Shown: in pieces, positions 1 to 8,619 of the stretch | How positions within the stretch are numbered: the first letter of the stretch is position 1 | Layout of the letters: each line of letters opens with the position of its first letter | DNA from: Kribbella antiqua | GTDB taxonomy: Bacteria > Actinomycetota > Actinomycetes > Propionibacteriales > Kribbellaceae | Direction of reading: 5' to 3' | DNA: 64,000 nt | Assembly: GCF_004345665.1 (NCBI RefSeq) | Contig: NZ_SLWR01000009.1 | Location: 124,001-188,000, forward strand | Notes under the pieces: model-generated | The model's input: only the letters and a program-made list of their open reading frames with translations | The model's database searches: none | What the model was told of the DNA's origin: nothing | Made by a program: the position numbers and the translations under genes

Positions 1-693
1 ACCGGCGCCCAGGCCATGGTCAGGGCGGCCGGGTACACCGGTCCGACGACGCGTGCCTGGGAAGTGACCGCTTCACAGACGACCGGCCAGCACCACAAAC
101 CGGACGTCGCGGTCTCCGCGTCCGGTGACGCGGTCGTCGTGTGGGATGAGGACGGCGACGCCAACGCGGCGTACAACATCGGCCTGATCAGGCTGGGCCG
201 CTCCAACGGCGCTGCCACGCTGTCCCGTCGTACGGCGAACTTCAACGGCGGTGGGCAGCAGACGCACGCGTCGGTGGCGGCCAACTTCAACGGCGACTTC
301 GCGGTCGCGTGGGAGTCCGACCACACCGGCGCCGCGGGTGTCTGGACGCGAACTTTCAACTCGGCCGGCACCGCCCTCTTCGCTGACGTGGAAGTCGCGG
401 CCGGCGGTACGGCGCCGTCCGTCGGCATCGACGACCAGTCCCAGTCCGTCGTGGGCTGGACCGTCCAAGGGGCTGACCCAGACGTCTGGGTCCGTGGCTT
501 CGGCGTCGACGGCACCGACACGGGCAGGCTGTCCTCCCAGCGGCTCAGCTCGGTTGCTACCGGCCGCCAGGAGCAGATGGTCGTAGCGGTCTCGCCGTAC
601 GCCGAAGTGGCCGTCGCCTACACCGACGACAACGACGGCAACACCTACGACCAGGTCTACCTCGGCCTCGACATCTCCAACAACAGCTGGTGA
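1..693 (+). CDS. C-terminal part of a secreted-type repeat protein (5' end outside window)
   Basis: The frame is open from base 1, so the gene starts upstream; the first ATG inside the window (16) need not be the start. About 230 residues are visible. They contain four loose repeats of roughly 45-55 residues built around a V-A-V-S/D...G-x-x-V-V-x-W-x-x-x-x-D pattern (for example VVVWDEDGD, AVAWESD, VVGWTVQGADPD, AVAYTDDND). Such repeats with acidic D/N loops suggest beta-propeller or beta-sandwich blades of an exported protein. No catalytic motif is seen and I do not recognise a named family. The stop at 691-693 lies one base from the stop of the convergent DUF4345 gene. Confidence 0.6.
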   Translation, partial: TGAQAMVRAAGYTGPTTRAWEVTASQTTGQHHKPDVAVSASGDAVVVWDEDGDANAAYNIGLIRLGRSNGAATLSRRTANFNGGGQQTHASVAANFNGDFAVAWESDHTGAAGVWTRTFNSAGTALFADVEVAAGGTAPSVGIDDQSQSVVGWTVQGADPDVWVRGFGVDGTDTGRLSSQRLSSVATGRQEQMVVAVSPYAEVAVAYTDDNDGNTYDQVYLGLDISNNSW

Positions 694-694
694 T

Positions 695-1051
695 TCACGC
701 CGCGAACCACAGTACGGCGGCCAGCACCAGCTCGACCCAGAAGTAGAACCAGATCGGATAGAAGGTGGCCGGCCGGTCGAAGATCCGACCGATCAACCGG
801 CCGGTCGCCATTCCGGCCAGTGCGACCGCGACAGCGATCACCGCACCACGGCGGATCCCGTCGTCGAACGCCGCAACGACGAGCAACCCGGCGACAGCGA
901 TCCCGAACCCGCCGTACACAGCCCGCACCTCGGTCCGCGCGTGCGGGCCGGCCACCTGGATCCCGAAAGGGCGGACGAGCGCTGCGGGCGACGCCAGCCC
1001 GAGCACACCCATCCCAGCGAAGAACGCAGCGACGACGAGTATTGCAATCAT
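695..1051 (-). CDS. DUF4345-like small membrane protein
   Basis: A protein of 118 residues starting at the ATG at 1051; longer readings run through sequence that opposes the lipoprotein gene and look non-coding. Four hydrophobic segments are visible: residues 1-22, about 47-62, 68-85 and 100-118. The motif RAVYGGFGIAVAGLLV and the C-terminal PIWFYFWVELVLA agree with small four-helix DUF4345-type integral membrane proteins of actinobacteria. No function is established for that family. It sits convergent to the preceding gene and divergent from the following lipoprotein gene with 66 bp between start codons. Family assignment is from pattern recognition only. Confidence 0.6.
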   Translation of the reverse strand: MIAILVVAAFFAGMGVLGLASPAALVRPFGIQVAGPHARTEVRAVYGGFGIAVAGLLVVAAFDDGIRRGAVIAVAVALAGMATGRLIGRIFDRPATFYPIWFYFWVELVLAAVLWFAA

Positions 1052-1117
1052 TGCAAGAGTGTAGCTTCTGAACCAGGCGGGCCGATTGTGCGTGTCTGTC
1101 AGGGAGAGGAGCTCATC

Positions 1118-1612
1118 ATGAAATTGTTGCTTGGAGCAACGGTATTCGCGGCCGCGCTGACTGCCTGCAGCAGTGGCGGCGGTGGTGGGGAAGCCCCGCC
1201 ACCGCCGGACGGGGCTTCCGGTGCCGTCTCCGTGCGGGACGTCAGCGGTGTCGGGAAAGCGCTGGTCGACTCGGCCGGGAAGACGTTGTACTTCGCGGAC
1301 CAGGAAGCCGGCGGTGCGATCATGTGCACCGCCGACTGCCTGGCCTTCTGGTTCCCGGTCGAAGGATCCGACAGTACGGCGAAGTCGATGGACGGACTCG
1401 CCGTCGTGAAACGGCCGGACACCGGCAAGAGCCAGCTCACCTTCCAGGGCAAACCGCTGTACACGTTCAAGCTCGACACCGGGCCGGGGCAGAGCAAGGG
1501 CAACAACCTGGAGGATGCCTTCGGCAACATCACCTTCAGCTGGCATGCCGCGACCACGACCGCCGCACCGAGTCAGACCCCGACCCGTTCGTCCAGCGAC
1601 TACGGCTACTGA
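1118..1612 (+). CDS. Lipoprotein with secreted YxxxxD-type repeats (COG4315-like)
   Basis: A protein of 164 residues starting at ATG 1118 behind a clear AGGGAGAGGA ribosome site. The N-terminus (MKLLLGATVFAAALTACSS) is a lipoprotein signal with lipobox L-T-A-C, Cys17, followed by a Gly/Pro linker. Two repeats follow, GKTLYFADQE...CTADCLAFWFPV and GKPLYTFKLDTG...NITFSWHA, which match the secreted-repeat lipoproteins of COG4315 (Lipoprotein_15). The first repeat carries the Cys pair C-x3-C usual for that family. Members are surface-anchored and of unknown function. The stop overlaps the stop of the convergent beta-galactosidase gene by 7 bases. Confidence 0.8.
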   Translation: MKLLLGATVFAAALTACSSGGGGGEAPPPPDGASGAVSVRDVSGVGKALVDSAGKTLYFADQEAGGAIMCTADCLAFWFPVEGSDSTAKSMDGLAVVKRPDTGKSQLTFQGKPLYTFKLDTGPGQSKGNNLEDAFGNITFSWHAATTTAAPSQTPTRSSSDYGY

Positions 1613-3633
1613 GCCGGTTCGACCAGGATCCGCACGTCCCACGGGCCGAGGTCGAGCTTGTCGTCGACCGCGGCATCCGCGAGTACGTCGTGAAGCGGCG
1701 AGGGCAGGTCGACGCTCACGCTGTCCCACGACCAGTTGTGGACGAAACGCAGCCGCCGGCCGTCGGCGGCGGTCGCCGAGGTGACGGTCACGCTGGCCGG
1801 CAGATCATTCCCGTTGGGCTTGATCCAGCGGAACAAGGCGGCCGCGAGTGGACCGTTGGGGACAGTTCCCACATAGGTGATCCGGCCCTCGCCATGCGCT
1901 CGGGTCGTGATCGCCGGCCACCGCCCGAAGTGCGGATGGTGGTAGTTCGCGAGTACGTCGGCACCGTCGACCTGTAGGCCGTCGATCCAGCGAGTCGCGG
2001 CTGCGTCGTCGCCGAGCCCAAGGACCGGCACGTCCGTTGAGAGGTTGCTGTACTCGTCGTACTTGATGCCAGCCGCGGCGGCGAGCCGGGCCGGCATGGT
2101 GGCAGTGCGAGCTCGCCCCTCGTGGTCCGCATAGCCAGTCCGTGGTCCGACGACCAGATGACCACCGCCCGCGGCGTACGCGACCAGCCGGTCCAGTAGG
2201 TCGTCGTCTGCGAGGTAGAGGCCCGGGACGACAAGCACCGGATGGTCGTCGTCGGAGAACTGGCTGGTGTGCAGGATGCGCACCTGCAGACCGGCGTCGA
2301 AAGCTCCACGGTAGAAGGGATCGAACAGGCCGTGGTACGACCGGTCGTCCGGGCTGCCGTCTTCGTGGGCCAGCGGCGGGTACTTCTGCATCAACCACTT
2401 GCTGGGCAGGTCGTAGAGCATCGTCACGTCGTGGTCAGGGATTAGATCCGCGACCAGTGCACCCGCCGTCTCGAGCTCAGCGCCCAGCAGGGCGATCTCC
2501 TTGTAGGTACGACCAGGCTGACCGCTGTGGGGGAGCACGCCACCCCAGTAGGTCTCGGCGCCGAAGTGCAGCGTGTGCCAGTGCCAGTACTCGATCATCT
2601 TCGCGCCACGCGAGACCAGTGCCCACGCCGCCTGCCGCCACTGGCCGTCGTACGCGGGCCGGTTGTTCCACGGGAAGCCGATGGACTGGGCGTTCGTCTC
2701 GGTCACCAGGAACGGTGCTTGCTTGGACGAGTACATCCGGTCAGCACTGAGGTAGAACGCCCAGGTGCCGGTGGTGGTCCAGTTCTGCTGGGTCGGCTGG
2801 ATCTGTGGCTGGAGTAGCCCGTCCTGCATGGCGTAGTACGCGTTGCCCGCGGTGACGTCGAGACGTCGTACCAGGTCGTCGTCTGCGACGGCAGGACGGT
2901 CGTAGGCGATACAGGTGGTGACGTACTGCTCCGGGCGGGCGTACTCGCGGACGATGTCGGCCTGCCAGGCGATGAACTCGGTGGTCTGGTCTGCCTGGAA
3001 CTGGCGCCACGCGACGTCGTACTGCGGCTGGAAGTTGCCGTCCGGTGTCCAGAGATCCGCCCAGTCCGACAGCCGGTGTGACCAGTAGACGAGCCCCCAC
3101 TCGTCGTTGAGCTTGTCCACGTCGCCGTACGTCTGCCGCAGCCGGTCCACGAACCGCTGGAATACACCATGGTTGTGGAGGAGCTCGTTCCCCGGCTCGT
3201 TGTCGACCTGGAAGCCGATCACCGCCGGATGATCGACGTACCGGGCGACGATCTTGCGGATCACCCGCTCGGCGTGGAAGCGGAAGCCCGGGTGGGTGAA
3301 GTCCACCTCCTGGCGGGCACCCCACGGGATCCGCTGACCGGTCTTGCGCTCGCCGGCGATCTCCGGGTAGAGCCGGACCAGCCACGGCGGTACGGCGTAC
3401 GTCGGGGTGCCCAGCAGTACGGCGATGCCACGCGCATGGGCACCATCCAGAACGGGCTGGAGCCAGTCCAGGTCGAAGCGACCGTTCTCCGGCTCCCAGG
3501 TCGACCAGACGGACTCACCGACCCGGATCACCGAGAACCGGGCCTCGGCCATCAGGTCGAGATCCAGCTCCAGCCGGTCGTGTGGTTGATATTCGTGATA
3601 GTACGCAGCCCCGAAGAGGACACGTTCTTGCAC
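1606..3633 (-). CDS. Beta-galactosidase, glycoside hydrolase family 42
   Basis: A protein of 675 residues. The GTG at 3633 is preferred because TTGGAG lies 7-8 bases upstream; an in-frame ATG nine codons further up has no ribosome site. The N-terminal TIM barrel begins LFGAAYYHEYQP. The GH42 acid/base Glu is E146 in FQVDNEPGN and the nucleophile Glu is E312 in LVTETNAQ. The trimerisation and C-terminal beta domains follow, giving normal family length. There is no signal peptide, so it should hydrolyse imported beta-galactosides in the cytoplasm. It is the last gene of the operon of LacI regulator, binding protein and two permeases, 43 bp after the second permease, which fits import then hydrolysis. 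The exact substrate is not readable. Confidence 0.93.
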   Translation of the reverse strand: MQERVLFGAAYYHEYQPHDRLELDLDLMAEARFSVIRVGESVWSTWEPENGRFDLDWLQPVLDGAHARGIAVLLGTPTYAVPPWLVRLYPEIAGERKTGQRIPWGARQEVDFTHPGFRFHAERVIRKIVARYVDHPAVIGFQVDNEPGNELLHNHGVFQRFVDRLRQTYGDVDKLNDEWGLVYWSHRLSDWADLWTPDGNFQPQYDVAWRQFQADQTTEFIAWQADIVREYARPEQYVTTCIAYDRPAVADDDLVRRLDVTAGNAYYAMQDGLLQPQIQPTQQNWTTTGTWAFYLSADRMYSSKQAPFLVTETNAQSIGFPWNNRPAYDGQWRQAAWALVSRGAKMIEYWHWHTLHFGAETYWGGVLPHSGQPGRTYKEIALLGAELETAGALVADLIPDHDVTMLYDLPSKWLMQKYPPLAHEDGSPDDRSYHGLFDPFYRGAFDAGLQVRILHTSQFSDDDHPVLVVPGLYLADDDLLDRLVAYAAGGGHLVVGPRTGYADHEGRARTATMPARLAAAAGIKYDEYSNLSTDVPVLGLGDDAAATRWIDGLQVDGADVLANYHHPHFGRWPAITTRAHGEGRITYVGTVPNGPLAAALFRWIKPNGNDLPASVTVTSATAADGRRLRFVHNWSWDSVSVDLPSPLHDVLADAAVDDKLDLGPWDVRILVEPAQ

Positions 3634-3676
3634 AGTATTTCTCCAACTGTAGAAGGCCAAATTACGAAGGGCACAG

Positions 3677-4528
3677 TCACGCTTTGACGCCGCCGGAGGC
3701 CAACCCGGACTGCCAGTACCGCTGCAGGAGCAGGAACGCGGCGATCAGCGGGATGACCGACAGGAAGGACCCGGTGATCACCAGCGACAGCACGGCACCG
3801 GTCGTGCCGCCGCCGGCGCTGGCCTGCGACGACCACTGGGCCAGCCCCAGGGTGACTGGGTACAGATCGGGGTTGTTCAGCATGATCAGCGGCAGGAAGT
3901 AGTTGTTCCAGGTCGCGACCAGGGTGAACAGCACCACGGTGACGATGCCCGGGGCAAGCATCCGGAGCGCCACCTGGAAGAAGATCCGGAACTCACCCGC
4001 TCCGTCGATCCGGGCGGCCTCGATGATCCCGTCCGGCACCGCGTCCTGCGCGTAGATACGCATCAGGTACAGGCCGAACGGGCTGACCAGCGAGGGCAGG
4101 ATGATCGCCCACGGCGTGTTCACCAGCCCGGCCTTGCTGAACAGCAAGTACGTCGGGATCGCGAGTGCTGTGGTCGGCACCATGATCGCGCCGAGCACCA
4201 GCCCGAACATCGACCCGTTGCCGCGGAATCGGTACTTCGCGAAGCCGTATCCGCCGAGTGCGCAGAGGAACGCCGCGCCGCCCGCGCTGACCACCGCGTA
4301 CAAGATGGTGTTGCCCATCCAGCGCGAGAACACCCAACTGTTGGTGGACACCGTGTCGCGGATGTTGGACAGCAGCGAGAAGTCGTCGGAGAACCACAGC
4401 CCGAAGCTCGAGAACAGGTCACCCACCGTCTTCGTCGAGGCCACGAACAGCCAGAACAGCGGCAGCAGGAAATAGATCAGCATGACAACCATGCCGATCG
4501 TGAGCACGTTGTTGCGTCGTTCTCTCAT
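3677..4528 (-). CDS. Carbohydrate ABC transporter permease (MalG type)
   Basis: A protein of 283 residues from ATG 4528 with GGAGGAG 8 bases upstream; its start overlaps the stop of the upstream permease (ATGA). Six hydrophobic segments are recognisable. The conserved EAA loop of binding-protein-dependent sugar permeases is IIEAARIDGAGEFRIFFQVALRMLAPG at about residues 168-194, the ATPase contact site. The C-terminus LLLQRYWQSGLASGGVKA is typical of the MalG subgroup. It pairs with the adjacent MalF-type permease and the lipoprotein binding protein. No ATPase gene lies nearby, so a shared MsiK-like ATPase encoded elsewhere is inferred, as is usual in actinobacteria. Confidence 0.93.
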   Translation of the reverse strand: MRERRNNVLTIGMVVMLIYFLLPLFWLFVASTKTVGDLFSSFGLWFSDDFSLLSNIRDTVSTNSWVFSRWMGNTILYAVVSAGGAAFLCALGGYGFAKYRFRGNGSMFGLVLGAIMVPTTALAIPTYLLFSKAGLVNTPWAIILPSLVSPFGLYLMRIYAQDAVPDGIIEAARIDGAGEFRIFFQVALRMLAPGIVTVVLFTLVATWNNYFLPLIMLNNPDLYPVTLGLAQWSSQASAGGGTTGAVLSLVITGSFLSVIPLIAAFLLLQRYWQSGLASGGVKA

Positions 4529-5469
4529 GACCGGCTCCTCCTCGCCGTGACGAGCAGGACGGCGTACGACACGATGACGATGACGAGGCCGAGGAGGAAC
4601 GACACCGCAGCGGCGTAGTTCACCTCCTGGCCGGTGAAGGCCTGTGTGTAGGCGTAGACGTTCGGTGTATAACCGCTGTCGATGACGCTCGGCGCCAGCG
4701 TTCGCATCAGCCAGGGCTCGCTGAACAGCTGGAAACTGCCGATCACCGAAAAGATCAGGCAGACGAACAGCGCCGGCCGTAACGCTGGAATCTTGATGCT
4801 CCACGCGGTGCGGATCGCGCCTGCTCCGTCGACCGCCGCGGCCTCGTAGAGATCGTGCGGCACCGCCCGCAGTGCGGCGTACAGGATGATCATGTTGTAG
4901 CCGGTGAACTCCCAGGTGACGACGTTCGCCAGCGATCCGAGCATCCAGTCACTGCTGAGGAACTTCGGTGCGGCCAGGCCGAGCTTGTCGGCCAGCTGCG
5001 CGAATGGACCGAAGTCCGGGCCGTACAGGTAACCCCACATGAGGGTGGCCACGACGCCCGGTACGGCGTACGGCAGGAAGATGCCCAGCCGGAAGACCTT
5101 CGCCATCCGCAGCAGGCCGCTGTCGATGGCCAGCGCCGCCAGCAACGCGATCACCAGCATGATCGGCACCTGGATCAGGAAGAACAGCGCGACCCGGCCC
5201 ACGCCGTCCAGAAATTTGGGATCCGTCAGTGCCCGCGTGTAGTTTTCCAGACCGGCGAAGACCGTCCCGCCGATCAACCGCTCCCGGAACAGGCTGAGGT
5301 ACGCCGCATAGATCAGGGGGAGTACCAGCATGGCGAGGAACACCAGCATGAACGGCGCGACGAAGAGGTAGCCGGTGGAGGCATGGCTCACGCCACGCCT
5401 CCGCCGACGGGCCTCACTGCGGCTCGGCGCCAGCGCCTCGAGCCGCTGATCGGTGGTGTTGATGCTCAT
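4525..5469 (-). CDS. Carbohydrate ABC transporter permease (MalF type)
   Basis: A protein of 314 residues from ATG 5469, which overlaps the stop of the binding-protein gene by four bases (ATGA). A short basic N-terminus (SEARRRRRG) precedes six transmembrane segments. The EAA loop YEAAAVDGAGAIRTAWSIKIPALRPA is at about residues 215-240. The protein should form the membrane channel with the downstream permease. The coupled start and the same overlap at its own 3' end show tight translational coupling of the three transport genes. Substrate is inferred to be a galactoside or related beta-linked sugar from the downstream GH42 gene. Confidence 0.93.
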   Translation of the reverse strand: MSINTTDQRLEALAPSRSEARRRRRGVSHASTGYLFVAPFMLVFLAMLVLPLIYAAYLSLFRERLIGGTVFAGLENYTRALTDPKFLDGVGRVALFFLIQVPIMLVIALLAALAIDSGLLRMAKVFRLGIFLPYAVPGVVATLMWGYLYGPDFGPFAQLADKLGLAAPKFLSSDWMLGSLANVVTWEFTGYNMIILYAALRAVPHDLYEAAAVDGAGAIRTAWSIKIPALRPALFVCLIFSVIGSFQLFSEPWLMRTLAPSVIDSGYTPNVYAYTQAFTGQEVNYAAAVSFLLGLVIVIVSYAVLLVTARRSRS

Positions 5470-6848
5470 TGCTCGACCTTGAAGCCCTGGTTCTCCGCGT
5501 ACTTCGTGATCCGTTCCTGCCATTGGTCGAGCGCCGCGCTGGAATCGCTCTTGTTCGCGAACGACTTGCCGACCGTCTCGTTCCAGTCGCTCACGGACTG
5601 GTCCAGGAAGGGCGGCCACTGGAACTTCGTGTCCACGGTGTCGCTGATCCCGGCGAACAACTTGTTCACCGTCTGGCCGCCGTAGAACGTCAGCGGCCGG
5701 TCGACGAAGGACGTGTCGGCCAGCAGCGCCTTCGTCACGGGGAACAGGAACTGCTCGGTCGCGAACATCTTGGTCGATTCGGGATCGGTGTTGATGAACT
5801 CGGCCAGCTTCGCGGCGGCGATCGGGTTCTTCGTCCCCTGCACAACGGCCGTCGTCGAGCCACCCCAGTTACCGGAGACGTTCTGGCCGGCCTCCCACTG
5901 CGGCAGCGGCGCCGCACGCCACTTGCCACTGGTCGCCTTCGCGCTACCTTCCAGGAAGACCGGACCCCACGCGGCGGTGAGCCAGGTGGCGTACTTGCCG
6001 CGGTTCAGCGCCTGGTACCACCCGTCGTTGAAGTCGGCATCGGCCGATACCGCGCCGTCCTTGATCAGGCCACCCCAGTAGTCGGCGAGTTTCTTGGACT
6101 CGTCGCTGTTCAGATTGACCTTGACCGATTCGGCGGTCGGGTTCTCGAACGGCTTGACCCCGGCCTGCCAGAGCAGGCCGAACCAGACTCCGGCCTGGTT
6201 TTGCGCGAGGTTCGTCATGTAGACCTTCGGGTCCGCGGCGTGCAGCTTGCGGGCCGCCGCGGCGAACTCGTCCCAGGTCTTCGGCACCGTGATGCCGTAC
6301 TTGTCGAAGATGTCCTTGCGGTACAGCATCCCCATCGGGCCGCTGTCCTGCGGGATCGCCCAGACCTGGCCGTCGGCGCCGGTCACCTGGTTCCAGGTCC
6401 AGGGCACGAACTTGTCCTTCAGCCCTTCAGCGCCGTACGGACGAAGATCCACCAGGCTCTTCGTCAGTGAGAAGGTCGGGATGTACTGGAACTCGATCTG
6501 GGCCGCGTCGGGTGCGCCGGTGCCGGCCTTCAGTGCGGTCCGGAGTTTGGTGTAGTGCGGGGTGCCCTGGCCGGCGTTGACCACTTTCACCTTGATCGCC
6601 GGGTACTTCTTCTGGAAGAGGTCCACCTCCTTCTGGATGTTCGGCACCCAGGTCCAGAAGGTGAGTTGGGTCGGCGTGGACATCGCCTTGTCGATATCGG
6701 CCTGGCTGACTGCCTGCGCCTGGGTGGCGCCGCCGCCGGAATCGTCCCCGCCGCCGCCACAGGCCGCCAGGGCCAGTGAGCCGGCCAGGACGAGTGCGGT
6801 GCCGGCGGCTGCGCGCCGGCGGATCGTGGAAAGCCTGTTGATGAACAC
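5466..6848 (-). CDS. Sugar ABC transporter substrate-binding lipoprotein
   Basis: A protein of 460 residues starting at GTG 6848 with GAGGAG about 9 bases upstream. The signal peptide ends in the lipobox L-A-A-C with lipidated Cys30, followed by a Gly/Asp linker. The mature part has the features of a cluster-1 carbohydrate-binding protein: LTFWTWVPNIQKEVDLFQKKYP near the N-terminus, then PKTWDEFAAAARKL and WYQALNRGKYATWLTAAWGP. It would capture the sugar outside the membrane and deliver it to the two permeases. It lies 84 bp downstream of the LacI gene with no operator-like repeat in the gap, so read-through from the regulator promoter is likely. Confidence 0.93.
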   Translation of the reverse strand: MFINRLSTIRRRAAAGTALVLAGSLALAACGGGGDDSGGGATQAQAVSQADIDKAMSTPTQLTFWTWVPNIQKEVDLFQKKYPAIKVKVVNAGQGTPHYTKLRTALKAGTGAPDAAQIEFQYIPTFSLTKSLVDLRPYGAEGLKDKFVPWTWNQVTGADGQVWAIPQDSGPMGMLYRKDIFDKYGITVPKTWDEFAAAARKLHAADPKVYMTNLAQNQAGVWFGLLWQAGVKPFENPTAESVKVNLNSDESKKLADYWGGLIKDGAVSADADFNDGWYQALNRGKYATWLTAAWGPVFLEGSAKATSGKWRAAPLPQWEAGQNVSGNWGGSTTAVVQGTKNPIAAAKLAEFINTDPESTKMFATEQFLFPVTKALLADTSFVDRPLTFYGGQTVNKLFAGISDTVDTKFQWPPFLDQSVSDWNETVGKSFANKSDSSAALDQWQERITKYAENQGFKVEQ

Positions 6849-6932
6849 TGCGAAACATCTCCTCGGAAGTTGGCAAGGCGGTGCCTGGGCGCCGGGCCTC
6901 GACCCGGGGTGTGCCTGTTGTGGGTACGGCCG

Positions 6933-7958
6933 TCACGACGCGGCGGCGGTGGAGTGACGGATGACCAGCTGGAGCGGTGGTGACTCCGGCGCGGGAGAGT
7001 GGTCGCCGGTGGGCGACTCGATCTCCGTGACGAGATTCGCGATCCCGCGGGCGACGTGGATATCGAAGTCCTGCGGGACGGTGGTGAGGGGCGGCGTCAG
7101 GAAGGCGGCGGACGGAATGTCGTCGAAGCCGACGATGCTGACGTCGCCGGGGACGTGGCGACCGGCCTCGGTGAGCGCGCGCAGCACACCGATCGCCATG
7201 TCGTCGTTGGCGACGAAGATCGCGGTGACCTCGTCGTTGGCGGCGAGCTTCCGGCCGGCTTCGTAGCCGGAGGCCGGTAGCCAATCGCCTTCCAGTACGG
7301 GCGGTTCGGCCGCACGGGCGGCGGCCAGGGCCTGTCGCCAGCCTTGGAGGCGTTCGCGCGACGCCCACCAGCGCTGCGGTCCGGCGACGTGCCAGACGGT
7401 CCGGTGCCCGAGCCCGAGCAGATGCTCGGTCGCGAGCCGCCCGGCACTGACATTGTCGCCGCCGGTGTGGAGGATGGTCGGTGCACTGAGACCGGGGAAC
7501 CGGCCGAAGCTGAGCACCGGGATGTCGACCTCGATCGGCTGATCCTCGACCTCGATCGGCTCGGACAGGATGATGCCGTCCACACCCTGCTCGAGCAGGT
7601 GCTCGATCGCTCCGGCAACGCCGCCGGTGTCGCCTTCGAGGGTGTTGACGATGCTGAGCGAGTAACCCGTTCCGCGCAGGGTGCGCTCGATCGCGACCAG
7701 TTGGGTCGAGGGCCCGAAGAGCGCCGTACCGAGGCAGACCACGCCGATGCGGCGGGTCCGGCCCGAGTTGAGGGCCCGTGCGCTGTTGTTCCGGCGGTAG
7801 CCGAGTTCGCGCATCGCGGCCTGGACGCGGAGGCGGACCTCCTCCTTGACGTACGGCTCGCCGTTCAGGACGCGGGAGACCGTCTTCTGCGAGACACCGG
7901 CCAGCCGGGCGACGTCCATGCTGCCCGGACGGCGCCTCTCGGACTTTCCCTCGCTCAT
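6933..7958 (-). CDS. LacI-family transcriptional regulator of the sugar operon
   Basis: A protein of 341 residues from ATG 7958 with GAGGA 6-7 bases upstream. The helix-turn-helix and hinge are at residues 14-62 (MDVARLAGVSQKTVSRVLNG ... RRNNSARALNSGRTRRIGVV). Residues 65-335 form the periplasmic-binding-protein-like effector domain, with the late motif VSIVGFDDIPSAAFLTPPLTTV. Such proteins usually repress sugar genes until the imported sugar or a derivative binds. It is the first gene of the operon, and two operator-like palindromes lie directly upstream. That suggests it controls itself and the whole transport/hydrolase operon. Confidence 0.95.
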   Translation of the reverse strand: MSEGKSERRRPGSMDVARLAGVSQKTVSRVLNGEPYVKEEVRLRVQAAMRELGYRRNNSARALNSGRTRRIGVVCLGTALFGPSTQLVAIERTLRGTGYSLSIVNTLEGDTGGVAGAIEHLLEQGVDGIILSEPIEVEDQPIEVDIPVLSFGRFPGLSAPTILHTGGDNVSAGRLATEHLLGLGHRTVWHVAGPQRWWASRERLQGWRQALAAARAAEPPVLEGDWLPASGYEAGRKLAANDEVTAIFVANDDMAIGVLRALTEAGRHVPGDVSIVGFDDIPSAAFLTPPLTTVPQDFDIHVARGIANLVTEIESPTGDHSPAPESPPLQLVIRHSTAAAS

Positions 7959-7980
7959 AACGTCCTCACCAGGTTCGACG

Positions 7981-8019
7981 TTCTGACTGCGTAGTCAGAA
8001 TGTGTCTACGTAGTCAGAA
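7981..8019. promoter_or_regulatory. Pair of LacI-type operators upstream of the regulator gene
   Basis: Site one (7981-8000) is an inverted repeat with 8-base arms, TTCTGACT and AGTCAGAA, around GCGT. Site two (about 8003-8019) is centred on the perfect palindrome CTACGTAG (8006-8013) and repeats the AGTCAGAA half. The centres are 19 bp apart, nearly two helical turns, so two dimers could bind the same face. The pair lies 22-61 bp upstream of the start codon. LacI proteins recognise such CG-centred palindromes. Assignment to the adjacent regulator is inferred from position. Confidence 0.65.
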
Positions 8020-8064
8020 ACGTCAATCCCTGGTTACGGGACTGTGATCTGGAGCACCCTTGCG

Positions 8065-8601
8065 TTAGTGGGCGTAGAGGCCCGTGAGGCGGCCGCGGGC
8101 GATGCTCCTGGAGTCGATGGCTTTCAGTGCTTCGTCCAGCTTGGCGCCGTCTTTGAGACCGGTCTTCGCGGACAGGGCGTAGATGGTGAAGCGGTAGTGG
8201 TGGGTGCCGCTCGGCGGGCAGGGGCCGAAGTACGAGGCCTTGCCCGCCGAGTTCTTCGCCTGTGTGCGGGGTTGCTGACCCTCGGCGAGCGCGTTGGTGG
8301 ACGGATCGAGGTCGAGTACCACCCAGTGTGTGAAGGTGCCGCGTGGTGCGTCGGGATCGTCCATCACCAGCGCAAGGGCCTGGGTTTTTGGTGGCACGCC
8401 GTTCCAGGCCAGCGGCGGCGACACGTTGGGGCCGTCGCAGGTGTACTTCGTCGGCACCTTGGCGCCTTCCTGGAACGCCGTACTCGTCACCGTGATGCTG
8501 CTGGGTGCGGTCATGGCCGGCTCCTCTCCGGACTCCGACTGCGCGCCGCATCCGGCCGGCCCGAGCAGCAGGCCGGCCGTCAGCAGCGGCAGCAGTCGCA
8601 C
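8065..8601 (-). CDS. YbhB/YbcL-type PEBP family protein, possibly a lipoprotein
   Basis: The full reading is 178 residues from GTG 8601. It begins with an apparent lipoprotein signal (MRLLPLLTAGLLLGPAGC, lipobox ending at Cys18). The PEBP fold follows, with the ligand-site motifs LVMDDPDAPRGTFTHWV and YFGPCPPSGTHHYRFTIYAL. A second possible start, ATG 8514, has a far better ribosome site (GGAGAGGAG, 6 bases upstream) and would give a 149-residue cytoplasmic protein of normal family length. The GTG has GAAGGA directly abutting it. The gene follows the NAGPA-domain gene by 18 bp on the same strand. Members bind small ligands or phosphorylated partners; the bacterial role is not settled. Confidence 0.85.
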   Translation of the reverse strand: MRLLPLLTAGLLLGPAGCGAQSESGEEPAMTAPSSITVTSTAFQEGAKVPTKYTCDGPNVSPPLAWNGVPPKTQALALVMDDPDAPRGTFTHWVVLDLDPSTNALAEGQQPRTQAKNSAGKASYFGPCPPSGTHHYRFTIYALSAKTGLKDGAKLDEALKAIDSRSIARGRLTGLYAH

Positions 8602-8619
8602 TCCTTCAGAGTGCGCCTG

